From the NCBI GenBank assembly GCA_963922205.1, contig CAWUHX010000084.1, forward strand, positions 372,001 through 436,000: DNA of 64,000 nt, given 5' to 3'. This document shows positions 9,484-18,899 of the stretch, one piece after another (position 1 is the first letter of the stretch; each line of letters starts with the position of its first letter). The notes under the pieces were generated by a model. That model had not been told where the DNA came from and searched no databases. It was given only the letters and a program-made list of their open reading frames with translations. A program made the position numbers and the translations under genes. The DNA is from Romanomermis culicivorax. Taxonomy: Eukaryota; Nematoda; Enoplea; Mermithida; Mermithidae.

Positions 9484-10102
9484 CTTTTGGCACATATGTG
9501 GTGGAAAATTTTGAGAAAATATCAGCTCTGAGTCTAAGTTTATCAGGTGTTGTTTGAGAAAGGTCAATAATTATATAACTGTATGGTTTGAATGTGGCAT
9601 CTTCAAAAGACTCGAGAAAGTACTTTACTTTATCAGGAAACAACTGTCTTGCCAAAGTTTTTACTTGGAGCTTATCTGCAGGATTCTTCATCAAAATGAG
9701 GTACTCTGCATTTATTCTAGATGTTCTCAGACGCTTGAAGGAAACATTTTGAACAATGTGTATTACAGACACATTAATGTGGTGACATCCACAAGTAAAA
9801 AGAATGTCCAGGTGCTTATTTTTAGCCATTTCCTGCATGAGATCATCTAGTATAACAAGTTGGGAAGCAGGACTGAGCTCTCTAATCAAGTTCATGTAAT
9901 GTAATCCCTGATAGAAGTTGACTCTACCAGACAAGTCATTGTAGACTGGCTGCTTCTCACTAAAGAAATAGTGAATATGTTCAGGAACAGGTTCAATCAA
10001 GTACTTCACATTTAGTACTAAGTTCTTTACAAAGGTTGTTTTACCCGCTTTTGTATGCCCAGCACCAATACATGTAAAGGGGTGATTAAATTTTACAGCC
10101 AT
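9479..10102 (-). CDS. FtsK/HerA-type genome-packaging ATPase of the Polinton
   Basis: 207 residues, intact. After AVKFNHPFTCI comes a P-loop GAGHTKAGKTTF (Walker A, residues about 13-24). A Walker B strand LVILDDL lies near residues 80-90, and a downstream sensor-like region includes IHIVQN (about 117). The length is normal for Polinton ATPases. It is expected to translocate linear DNA into preformed capsids. Survival of an intact frame beside broken capsid genes suggests decay is recent or patchy. A TATAAAAGTTG box lies 26-36 nt before the ATG, with a second TATAAAAGAAA closer in. Confidence 0.88.
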   Translation of the reverse strand: MAVKFNHPFTCIGAGHTKAGKTTFVKNLVLNVKYLIEPVPEHIHYFFSEKQPVYNDLSGRVNFYQGLHYMNLIRELSPASQLVILDDLMQEMAKNKHLDILFTCGCHHINVSVIHIVQNVSFKRLRTSRINAEYLILMKNPADKLQVKTLARQLFPDKVKYFLESFEDATFKPYSYIIIDLSQTTPDKLRLRADIFSKFSTTYVPKV

Positions 10103-10127
10103 GTTTTTTTTTTCTTTTATAGATTCT

Positions 10128-10138
10128 CAACTTTTATA
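10128..10138 (-). promoter_or_regulatory. TATAAAAGTTG box of the ATPase gene
   Basis: Minus-strand TATAAAAGTTG about 30 nt before ATG 10102. The next 120 bases upstream are T-rich on the plus strand and hold no gene. Confidence 0.65.
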
Positions 10139-10259
10139 ACATGCAACATGCTGGAAATACCAGCAATGGTGCTTTGATTTTTTTTTTAATTTTTTTCACT
10201 TTTAATTTTTTTCTTGTCTTTATTTTTTACTACAATATTTACTCACAATTATTACAATA

Positions 10260-10600
10260 TTAATAGGGTATATCTATACCTTCATCGTCATATTTTTGTA
10301 CAGCCTCTGGAGTAAGATTCATCCAGATCTCAAAAAGAAGGGGTCCAGCACTGCAAGTTTCTATCAAACCCTCTAGTGCCTTGGCAAAATGCCAAGACCC
10401 AGTCAGTTTTCTCTTACCGATATGATGATCCAGCTCATTGGCCACTTTAGCCAAAATCTTCCATTCATGCTTGTAGCCATCATTTATTCGATCCCAAAAA
10501 TATGAGGCATATCTGGCCACATCTTTTTGAGTATAAGGTTTTTGAGAAAAGTGCCCATACTCAGTGCAACATTTAAAAAAATACCTTCCATTTTGAAAAA
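10260..10600 (-). CDS. Unknown small Polinton gene
   Basis: The open frame covers YGHFSQKPYTQKDVARYASY and then a WD-rich helical region, ending DDEGIDIPY. No ATG lies in the conserved-looking part. The frame stays open upstream to about 10,612, where a TTCTTCTACAG sequence could be a splice acceptor. A box variant TATATAAGTTG lies at 10,654-10,664. I do not recognise the family. Its place in the minus-strand cluster and its box-like upstream motif tie it to the element. The start codon is unresolved. Confidence 0.45.
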
Positions 10601-10653
10601 GTGATTAAACTGTAGAAGAAAAAGTTTGAAGACTGAAGACTTAGGAGAATTTA

Positions 10654-10664
10654 CAACTTATATA
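10654..10664 (-). promoter_or_regulatory. TATATAAGTTG box variant
   Basis: Differs from TATAAAAGTTG at one position. It lies upstream of the 10,260-10,600 frame. Confidence 0.4.
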
Positions 10665-10708
10665 CATAAAAAATGTTACAGAATACTTGCAAATCACATT
10701 TCACTAGT

Positions 10709-10972
10709 TTACTGTAGGCTTGAAGATGAGTGCCTGTCTATCAGCCTCATTAGTACAGCTGTGCCAGCGTCCTGCAATGCCTTATTGTATTCTAGACATT
10801 TTGGGCACATTTCAATAGTAAAGAATGTTTTGCCCTGAGACAACTGGAAATACTCCCCTTCAGAGCTGTTCTTTTGACAAAAATAACACAGTTCAATCAT
10901 AAAGGGATACATGGCTCTCAGTAAGTTTTGAGCGCAGAGTTCAATAGGAGCTTTAACTTTTTTTGACTCCAT
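10709..10972 (-). CDS. Small Cys-rich (zinc-ribbon-like) Polinton protein
   Basis: 87 residues from ATG 10972 (ESKKVKAPIELCAQNLLRAM). Two CxxC pairs, CYFC and CPKC, about 27 residues apart suggest a treble-clef or zinc-ribbon fold. The N-terminus is basic and helical. I do not recognise an annotated family. Such small zinc proteins may bind DNA or act in late transcription, but that is a guess. No good TATAAAAGTTG box precedes it; the nearest candidate is TATAAGCAA at about 11,008-11,016. Confidence 0.5.
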   Translation of the reverse strand: MESKKVKAPIELCAQNLLRAMYPFMIELCYFCQKNSSEGEYFQLSQGKTFFTIEMCPKCLEYNKALQDAGTAVLMRLIDRHSSSSLQ

Positions 10973-11231
10973 TCTAGTTAATCAAATGATTAAAATAATT
11001 TTGAAGTTGCTTATATGCTGAAATATCAGTCACATATAAAATTTTTAGACCTGCAAATCATTTTTTAGTTTTCATACTGTAGCTATAGTCTTATCAAATC
11101 TGTCACCCAACTATTAAATTTATCTGGGTGACCCTTCATTTAACAAAGTATTCAGTTTTCCCAGCTCTTTTTCTCTTTCGTATAATCTTTTCTATAATGC
11201 AGACATCTGTAATCTCATCAACTTTCTGTAA

Positions 11232-12146
11232 TTAAGGCTCATAAAATACACCCTGTATGACTTCTCCCAGCTGATCTTCTACTGTATATACAGGAGAATA
11301 TCTAGCTTTTAGCTCACGAATCACAAAAACTTCATCACTCCAATTGGGAGTGTAACCCTTCTCAAAAGTCCTTTTGACTTTGCTTATGCATACCTTGTCA
11401 CCAGGGACCAGTTTAAATTGTACACTAGACTTACATTTCCTGAAAAGCTTTTCAGCAATTTCAGCTTTATTCTCATCAGTAACATCAATGGGAGCAACAC
11501 ATATGGTCCTATGCCTAGTCGAGTTGTAAGAGTTTAGCAGGTGGGGCAGAATGTTTAGGTACTTGTATGTATAGTTTTGAGTAAAATGAGGCCACATTTT
11601 TTCCTTTAAAGTTCTATTGAACCACTCAACAATGCTAGTCTTAGTTTCACTAGCAGTTATGAAAAAACTAATGCCAAGTTTCTTTAATAAGGCCTGGAAG
11701 GCTTTGTTTGTAAACTCTGTACCAGCATCAGTCTGTATTTTTTGTGGCTTTCTGCCAGATTTCAAAATTGTTTGGACGGCATGCAAAATGGATGATGTAT
11801 TTTTATTTTTCAAGGGTACAGACCATGCAAATTTTGACAGGACATCTATACAATTTAAAAGAAACTTGTATCCATCATTATGCCTGGGGAGTGAACTGAG
11901 GTCTGCAAGATCCATTTGCCATTGTTCATCAATATCAGTAACTAGAACATTATTCCTGGGGTAATGGCGCCTAGCATACTTGTGTACAGTATATGTTGGC
12001 TGTTTCTGTAACCATTCCTTAACAGAATGCAGAGTGACCCTGGGATTACTAGCTTTTGCCTGTCCTAACAGGTTCTGAACACTACAATACCCTGTACTTG
12101 GGTTGAAGTATATGCTTTCAAAGAGCTTGTCCATTTTTTCAAGCAT
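11232..12146 (-). CDS. Polinton retroviral-like integrase (DDE)
   Basis: 304 residues, intact. An N-terminal helical region (FNPSTGYCSVQNLL) precedes the RNase H-fold core. The first Asp is in WQMDLADLS (about residue 80), the second in IQTDAGTEFTNKAFQALL (about 140), and the catalytic Glu in SIVEWFNRTLKEKMWP (about 175). A C-terminal SH3/chromo-like region follows (GDKVCISKVKRTFEKGYTPNW, ending QGVFYEP). This is the enzyme expected to insert the element and make a 5-6 bp target duplication. Its upstream box is TATAAATAAAAGTTTG, which contains the stop of the 12,166-12,381 gene. Confidence 0.93.
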   Translation of the reverse strand: MLEKMDKLFESIYFNPSTGYCSVQNLLGQAKASNPRVTLHSVKEWLQKQPTYTVHKYARRHYPRNNVLVTDIDEQWQMDLADLSSLPRHNDGYKFLLNCIDVLSKFAWSVPLKNKNTSSILHAVQTILKSGRKPQKIQTDAGTEFTNKAFQALLKKLGISFFITASETKTSIVEWFNRTLKEKMWPHFTQNYTYKYLNILPHLLNSYNSTRHRTICVAPIDVTDENKAEIAEKLFRKCKSSVQFKLVPGDKVCISKVKRTFEKGYTPNWSDEVFVIRELKARYSPVYTVEDQLGEVIQGVFYEP

Positions 12147-12154
12147 GCTGCTGT

Positions 12155-12170
12155 CAAACTTTTATTTATA
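12155..12170 (-). promoter_or_regulatory. Box variant before integrase, overlapping the upstream stop
   Basis: Minus-strand TATAAATAAAAGTTTG, 9-24 nt before the integrase ATG at 12146. It includes the TAA stop (12166-12168) of the small membrane protein. Confidence 0.5.
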
Positions 12171-12381
12171 CATCTGCAAGATTGAATCTGACACTTTTTG
12201 TACTAGTTTCAGGTTTTTTGGTGAACAGGTTCTCCAAATATCTCCTTAACAATTCCAATAGAGTCAGTATTGTTAGTATAGCCAATAGAGCCACACAATA
12301 CCATATCTCAGTAAAAACTGTTTTTCCATTATGCCTTTCCAGGCAAGCTAGAAAATGTTCAATAGTGTGGTTAGCATCCAT
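12166..12381 (-). CDS. Small single-pass membrane protein of the Polinton
   Basis: 71 residues from ATG 12381 (DANHTIEHFLACLERHNGK). One strong transmembrane helix (about residues 26-46, WYCVALLAILTILTLLELL) is followed by a basic cytoplasmic-like tail ending VRFNLADV. No family recognised. It is the first minus-strand gene next to the divergent intergenic region. A consensus TATAAAAGTTGG box lies about 30 nt upstream and the stop falls in the integrase box. It could act in cell entry or exit of a virion, but there is no direct evidence. Confidence 0.6.
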   Translation of the reverse strand: MDANHTIEHFLACLERHNGKTVFTEIWYCVALLAILTILTLLELLRRYLENLFTKKPETSTKSVRFNLADV

Positions 12382-12407
12382 GTTTTTTCTTCATTTTAGA
12401 GAACCAG

Positions 12408-12418
12408 CCAACTTTTAT
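12408..12418 (-). promoter_or_regulatory. TATAAAAGTTG box of the 12,166-12,381 gene
   Basis: Minus-strand TATAAAAGTTGG about 30 nt before ATG 12381. Confidence 0.65.
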
Positions 12419-12948
12419 AGCCAGCAATACATAAAAAACACCCAATCAATTTTCAAAGAGAGTCATTTGTTGTTTATTTACCTAAACTTTATTGATTGAA
12501 AACCTTCTCACCACATGAAACATTTTATGTAGATGAAAAGATGGTTAAGTCTGGCATGTTTTTCCACTAGTGAAAGTAGCAAAGAGATCAAATTTAAAGA
12601 GCAGTGAGGTACAGTATTAGAAGCTCAAATGATTCACATGCTCATTGTTGTGAATCAAGGCTAGCTAAAATGCAAGAAATACTTTTACACAAAGATAGTT
12701 GAGAAAATGACTCATAAGGTGACTGCTTGTCTAAAGAAAAGTGATGTAAGCAAGAAAGTTTTTATATGTGCATTTTGATTAAATTTGACTTGAAAGACAG
12801 ATCAAAAAGTGAGATAAGAAAGAACCAGAAAAAACCAGTTTATTTCAGTATGAATCATCAGAAAAAGTGAGAAAGATGTGACATTTGATGGAATAGATCA
12901 GTAGGTTTTGCTGTTCCACTAAGCCTACAGTAATCCTTCCCATAAGAG
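12419..12948. other. Divergent intergenic region of the Polinton
   Basis: An AT-rich spacer between the minus-strand cluster and PolB. I see no ORF of note, no RNA gene and no clear tandem repeat. Promoter-like boxes sit at both edges. Confidence 0.5.
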
Positions 12949-12956
12949 TATAAAAG
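12949..12956 (+). promoter_or_regulatory. TATAAAAG box of the PolB gene
   Basis: TATAAAAGC on the plus strand, about 100 nt before the PolB ATG at 13051. It lacks the TTG extension seen on the minus-strand genes, which might mark an early rather than a late promoter. Confidence 0.55.
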
Positions 12957-13050
12957 CAAAAAAATTTGAGGAAAGCTCATTTGTGATTTTTATCAAGTTA
13001 AAGAAAGGTGAATTTATCAAAGCTGTCTCATTTAATTTAGTTATTTTATA

Positions 13051-16000
13051 ATGGAGAATAATAGTGCATTATTTAAATGTATAGAATGTGGAAAAATTTT
13101 CAAAGAATTGAGATATTTGAATGAACATGTTAGTGTTGTTCATAAGGACTAGAGATACAAATGCCCTCAATGCCCCTCCTTACTTACCCAAGTTAAAGGG
13201 TTGAAGAAACATTGGATGCAACAGCATGGTGAATTAACTTGCTTATATTGTGGAGTGAGCTTTACTAATCAGCGAGAATTATTTGCTCCAAAGCATAGTC
13301 ATAGCTGCCTATTGATCAAGCCAGAAGAAACAACTTCAGTGGAAATGGATCATGAAAAACTTGGCTCAAATGGACAACATATGGTTTCAGAAGATCCTGA
13401 CTCACCAGCCAATTTGGCTGAATATCCAGGAGAAGTGCCAGATGAGATCAAAATTTATTGGCGACTTATTAGAACCAATAGGTCAACATCTAATCTATTG
13501 GACCATACTTATAATTACAGATGGAGTGCCACAGATGGTGATTTAAAAATGATGATTGAAGACATTTACAAGCTTGAAAAGGAATGTTTTCGGGTTGATG
13601 CAGCTATCGGATGCTTATTAAAAAATCGAGAAACAGGTGAGATCAAATATTGGTATGCATGCCAAAATAACTTTACACTGCTTAACCACCCAGTCTTGAT
13701 CAGGAATGTGGAGGATGTACAGCAACTAAGTGAAAGAATGAAAAATATTGATTTTGAAGAAAAGTTTGCTCATCCAGATACAAAATGGTCACTTTCCCTT
13801 ATCACTAATGTTGAATTTTATGTCATGCCACAGAAAACCTTTGTTGCTGGGTGTAAGAACTTTTGTTTGCCAGAGGGATTAGTTCATCAAACATACAATA
13901 TCATTGGTATGACCCAGGATAGCCAAAGAAATAAATTCAAAGATAATTTATGCCTATTTCGATGTTTGGCCCAGATGATATCTAGAAATTTTCAAGACAA
14001 AAATCTTGTTTTTGAATTTTTTGTAAAATATTGCCAAAAGAAGAAAATTCAGGCAATAGTAGATGATTTTCCTGGTAATCCATATACCGACTTGGAAATA
14101 ATTGAAAAATTATATTTGGTTGATTTACAAGTATATCACTTGAATCCAGATACAGGAGTAGCTGTGTGCTAGAGAAATGTGATTCCAAAATATGGAAAGC
14201 TGTTAAATTTGAATGCTTCTTTCTGTGAGAATGGCAGAGCACACTACAGTTACATTATAAACTTAGATCAATATGCAAAGAGGTACTCTTGTCTTTTTTG
14301 CAGTCGTTTGTTTAAAAAACGAGAATATCTTAATGATCATGTAAAAAATCACTGTAGAGAAGGCAAAATGGTCCATAAATTCCCTGGTGGTGTATATATG
14401 GTAAAAAAATTACTTTTCGAGCAGTTGGATGAATTGGAAATTATTGTAGATAGGGTACAGCATTGTTGCCCATTTTATGCTGTTTACGGTTTTGAAACAA
14501 TTCTCATGAAAAACTTACAACAAAGTTCAGAAAAACTAAGATTTGTTGCTCAACATCAACCAGTCTCATGTGCGATAGCTACCAATGTTCCTGGTTTTCC
14601 TCCCATTTGCTTCGTTGAGAGTGAACCTGACCTTTTGGTACAAAAAATGGTGGGGCATTTAGCAGTGATTAGCATTGGGCAGAAAGAAATTTTGTCTACT
14701 CAGTTTAAAATTTTGTTTGACCATTTGGATGCTATGACTGAAAGTTGCAAAGCTTATGTTCAAGAACTGGTTGATCAGAAGAGAGATTCCAGGCCGGCAA
14801 AGGGGCATCTTAACTCCATCTCTGCTGTCAAGAATTGTCTCGATAGATACTGTTCCCAACTCACTTGCCTGGGCTTTAACTCAGGAAAATATGACATTAA
14901 TCTCATCAAAAGAAATATTTTCCCCAAACTTGTCCAACAAGTTCGAGCCAATGGGGAAGGGCCATCGCCAAAAGCCATCTTAAGAAATGGATCCTATCTA
15001 TGCCTCTCTACTGAAAATCTCAAATTTTTAGACATTTCTCTGTATGTTGCTCCAGGCTTCAGTCTGGACAGTTTCATGAAGGCCTCTGGGGCGTCTCTAA
15101 CAAAAACCAAGTTCCCCTATGAGTATTTAGATTCCTTTGAAAAACTCAATGAAAAATCATTGCCTTCCAAGGAAGCTTTTTACAGCTCCTTAAGGAAAGA
15201 GGCCAATTCAAATGGAGATTACCAGCTCTGTCAAAAGTACTGGACAGAAAATCATATGACAACCTTGAAAGATTTTTAATTTTTTACAATCTTCGTGATG
15301 TAGTCCCCTTTTTAGAAGCTGTCACTGTTATAGCTAAGCTTTATTGGGACCAGTTTGATATTGATATTTTTAGAGAAGCTATGCCTTTGCCAGGGGTCAC
15401 TGAAAGATACCTCTTTAAAAGTATTCCTGATACCCAGTTTGCACTATTTTCCGAAAATTCAAAGGAACTTTATTATTCTTTAAAGTCCAGCATGAGAGGT
15501 GGTCTGGCAATGGTGATGACCCAATTAGCAATCAAAGACAAAACGTTCATTAGAAATAATTCTCAAAAATTGGTAAAATCAATTATTGGTTTAGATTTTA
15601 ATGCCCTCTACCTTTGGGCACAGTCAATGCCTACCCCAACAGGATTCTTTGACCACTGGGTGCTTCAAGGAAACAATTTCAGAAAGGTTACCAGTAGTAA
15701 GAAGGTTTCCATTGAGTGGTTAGAACAAGAAAGTTGGTAGAGTGGTCATTTCATTCAACACCTTGGAAATGGCAAGGAAAAATGCATAGGCCCACGGCAC
15801 TTACCAGTGGATGGGTATTGCCAGGAAACTAACACAGTCTTTGAATTTTATGGGTGCTATTGGCATTGCCACAACTGCCCTTTCAGCCAGGTTAACAAAC
15901 AAAAAGACACCGATCATGAACATGCTAAAAGATTGGAAAAAGAAGCCTATATTAAATCACTGGGCTATAACTTGATAACTGTGTGGGAGTGACAATGGGA

Positions 16001-17243
16001 GGATCAACGGCATGTTTACATGAAAGAAAGAGTTCAAATGAGTTCAAATTTTTTTCGGAAATTTCAATTTCAAACGTATGTTGGTATACAGCAAGTAGAA
16101 AAATCAATTTTAGATGGTTCTGTTTTTGGCTTTGTAAAAGTTGATATTTCAACCCCAGACCATTTGAAGGAACAATATGCTGATTTCCCTCCAATTATAA
16201 AACATGCAGAGGTGGGTAGAGATGATGCAGGTCGCTTCATGAAAGACTATGCAGAAAAGACCAATCAGCTAAGACAGCCCCGGAAAAACCTTATAAGCAG
16301 CTACTTTGGTAAGGAAATCATTCTATCCACACCCATGGTCCAATTTTTGGTAACACATGGCCTGATACTTGAAAAAATTTATGAGGTTATTCAATTTGAC
16401 AAAACAACCCCCTTTGAAGGATTTCGCGATAAAGTTACCAGACATAGGCAGGAAGAAGACACCAACCCTGACCTAGGAATGCTGGCCGATACATTCAAAT
16501 TACTTGGTAATACAGGATATGGAAAAACATTGACCAATAAAGAAAGCTATGTTGATGTATTTTACACTAATTATGTGAAGGCTGCCCAACTGGGCTTGAG
16601 TCCCTACATGAAAAAGATCAAATGTATAACAGAAAATTGTTATGAGGTCCATATGAAGAAAAAGGAAATTATTTTAGATTTACCTATTGTGGTTGACCAT
16701 TCTGTTTACAATTGGGCCAAAATACGAATGCTGCAGTTTTTTTATGATGTACTACAAAAGTACTTTGATACAAGTGATTATCAGTGTATGAAAACTGACA
16801 CAGACAGCATTTACCTAGCAATATCAGCTGAAAATCTTTTGGATATTGTCAAACCAGAACTTAAGAATGAATTTTTGACCAAGATTTACCCAAGTTGGTT
16901 TGTGACAAACCCTGAACAGAAATATACCCCTGGATTGTTAAAAGAAGGATGGAGGGGAACATCCATGTGCTGTTTGTCTGCAAAAATATATATTGGGGTT
17001 GGAGAAGGTGAAGGAAAGAGCAGCTGTAAAGGTCTTATGAAAAAAATTAATGATCTTACATTTGATAAGTATGCTTCTGTTCTGGAGACCAAAAAACCCT
17101 GGATTGGGGAAAATTTAGGTTTCAGAATGCAGGGGGACAACAAAATGTGGACGTATATACAACAGAAACAGGGTCTCCCTTTTCATTACATAAAAAGGAA
17201 AGTTTTGGAAGATGGTACAACAACTGTACCATTAGACTTGTAA
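13051..17243 (+). pseudogene. Polinton protein-primed DNA polymerase B, broken
   Basis: ATG at 13051. The N-terminus has C2H2-type fingers (CIECGKIF...H, CPQC, CLYC) and another finger occurs near 14290-14350. The exonuclease region shows Exo I as YGFETIL (Asp replaced by Gly) and Exo II as NSGKYDINLIK. Polymerase motifs are present: A, GLDFNALYLWAQ (about 15,590); B, LLGNTGYGKTL (about 16,500); C, TDTDSIYL (about 16,795). Breaks are TAG at 13,150, TAG at 14,170, a single-base loss in a T run near 15,275-15,285, TAG at 15,738 and TGA at 15,990. Overall length of about 1,400 codons is in the family range. It would replicate the element with a terminal protein as primer. Catalytic acidic residues survive, so decay is recent. 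Confidence 0.92.
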
Positions 17244-17415
17244 GATTTTGTTTCTATTGAGTAAATTACATTTATTTGGCACTTCATCTATTTTTCCAAC
17301 TATATTTATATTCACATGTCTACTATGCAGGCATTTTTACTTTAACACAAAGTAGAGGTATGTCTGCAGCAGAACAGAGTCAGAGTCTTGTGTGAACTTG
17401 TGTGTTTAGCAAGGC

Positions 17416-17590
17416 ACTAGATGCACGGTGAGGAGCCACTGACGGTCTAGGGTCATGCAACTTTATGCCGGGTTTCAGGTGCATGGTGAAGAGCCAATGA
17501 CGGCCTGGAGTTGAGCATATATGTGTGTCTGTGTGTGCAGGATGTTAGATGCATGGTGAGGAGCCAATGACGGTCTGACATCAGGCAACT
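17416..17590 (+). repeat. Three-copy tandem repeat beyond PolB
   Basis: Three imperfect copies of a roughly 60-bp unit with the core GATGCATGGTGAGGAGCCA, then TGACGGTCT and a CA-rich tail. Short tandem repeats are common in or near Polinton terminal repeats, but the opposite terminus is lost, so this cannot be confirmed. Confidence 0.6.
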
Positions 17591-18533
17591 ATGTGTAGTG
17601 CATGACTTCTGCTTTGTATGACTCAAATACTGCAAGACTATTCTCTAACTTGTGGGTACTTTCTATGAAAGTACTGGCGCCACATGTGAAATAGCCTCCT
17701 CGCGGCTGGGGCTGGGACTGATCCTGTGATCAGTGCGAATGAGTACACAATTTCTGTTGATATATCCCATGACTTATTGCTCGTATTGATTGTTTATTTC
17801 ATTTAGGCTAGCTATATAAAGCTTGAAGCATCAGCTTCAGCTTTATTAGCTAGGCGAACTTCCCTCCTCCCCAACAGGCGCGGGGCGGGGGGGATGGCGG
17901 CGGGCGGCGGCAGCAGTAATGCAGAATAACAAATAACATAAATGGTAGAGCCCACACCAATTGAAATTTTCAGAACCCCCCCCCCCCGCACAAAAATGAG
18001 TTGTGTTGGGTATAAAGTGATAGATCTCATTGAGCTGATTCCGAAAAGTACCATATATGTCACATTATCTCAAGTTTTGATGGAGATGTGAGTGGGCCAA
18101 GTTTCGGCAACTTTTTTCTTTCTAGCCCAGTTGTGACGTTATGCTTTTCTCCAGCTGGAAAAATGACGTCATAGTAGTCGGGGGAAGGTCGGCTATGTTT
18201 TGTGTGTCCGGGAGGTTGTGATTTTTTTTCCAAGTTAAACGCCTATGTTTAACATGGGCCAGGGAGCTTTTTACGCCTGAGGATGGGGTCTCTATACTAC
18301 TAAATTCGATAGTGAAACGGTGATGGCTGTAGAATTGCTGATAAAAGATATGGCTGAAGAATCTTTTACCATAAAAACCAATGCGATCATCATAACACAG
18401 CTCACCCTGTTTTTTTTCATGCCCGACAGGCATACGACTACAAAACCAGGGATAATTCATATTCAATGGCTCTTCAATATGTTTTGCAGTATTTGGCTGA
18501 TACGAGAGCTCCGAAGTATCCAGTGACCGAAAA
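17591..18533. other. Non-coding stretch
   Basis: No convincing gene. It contains an inverted repeat GTACTTTC/GAAAGTAC at about 17,657, a hairpin ATAAAGCTTGAAGC/GCTTCAGCTTTAT at about 17,815-17,845, a GC-rich patch with a G7 run (about 17,880) and a C10-11 run (about 17,985). The two TGACGTCA-like sites (about 18,133 and 18,165) are of unknown meaning. Confidence 0.5.
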
Positions 18534-18899
18534 ATGAAAAAAGATAATACCCCATATTCATCAAGAATAGCAAATCAAAATGGACAAAAAAGTGGAAATG
18601 AAAAATAAGAAAAATACAACCATGCCAACACAACCGGCTATACCTCCAAAATATCAAATGAAACTGGAACCAACAATTGCCACGACTACTATGATGCAAG
18701 CACTGGTCATTGGAATCCAAACTTCACTACGAGCCACACAATGAGCTCTCGCACTGTGAGCAGGGAGGACGGTACAAGCACCACAAATGCCTATGCCTGG
18801 CGTACTGAAGTCAAAGAAAAAACCAGTGAAAGTCTTGCTGAAAGGTCCAGGCTTTCCACCGAAACAGATTTGAACCAAACACAGAAGAGTGCCAAATGA
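18534..18899 (+). pseudogene. Possible small Ser/Thr/Asn-rich gene or exon with one internal stop
   Basis: From ATG 18534 a frame of 122 codons ends at TGA 18,897, with one TAA at 18,606. The downstream part (after EKYNHANTTGYTS) is hydrophilic, with CHDYYDASTGHWNPNF and a charged end, and its composition is unlike random AT-rich DNA. The sequence TTTTGCAG lies about 45 nt upstream. No family recognised. Alternatives are a chance open frame or an exon whose start I mis-set. Confidence 0.25.

Larger units (their letters stand above)
5031..17250. mobile_element. Polinton/Maverick element (left end truncated)
   Basis: The gene set is diagnostic: a retroviral-type integrase, protein-primed DNA polymerase B, an FtsK/HerA-type packaging ATPase, an adenain-like cysteine protease, a double-jelly-roll major capsid protein and a penton-like minor capsid protein, plus several small conserved and unknown genes. 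Genes from 5.0 to 12.4 kb run on the minus strand. PolB runs on the plus strand from a shared 670-bp intergenic region. Integrase, ATPase and some small genes are open, while polymerase, capsid and protease genes carry stops and frameshifts. The left terminal repeat was lost to the LTR at 5030. The right end is not certain, as no matching terminal repeat remains to define it. Confidence 0.92.

Noticed and set aside
17980..17992. Poly-C run as a regulatory site
   Set aside because: A homopolymer alone supports no call and may vary by sequencing.
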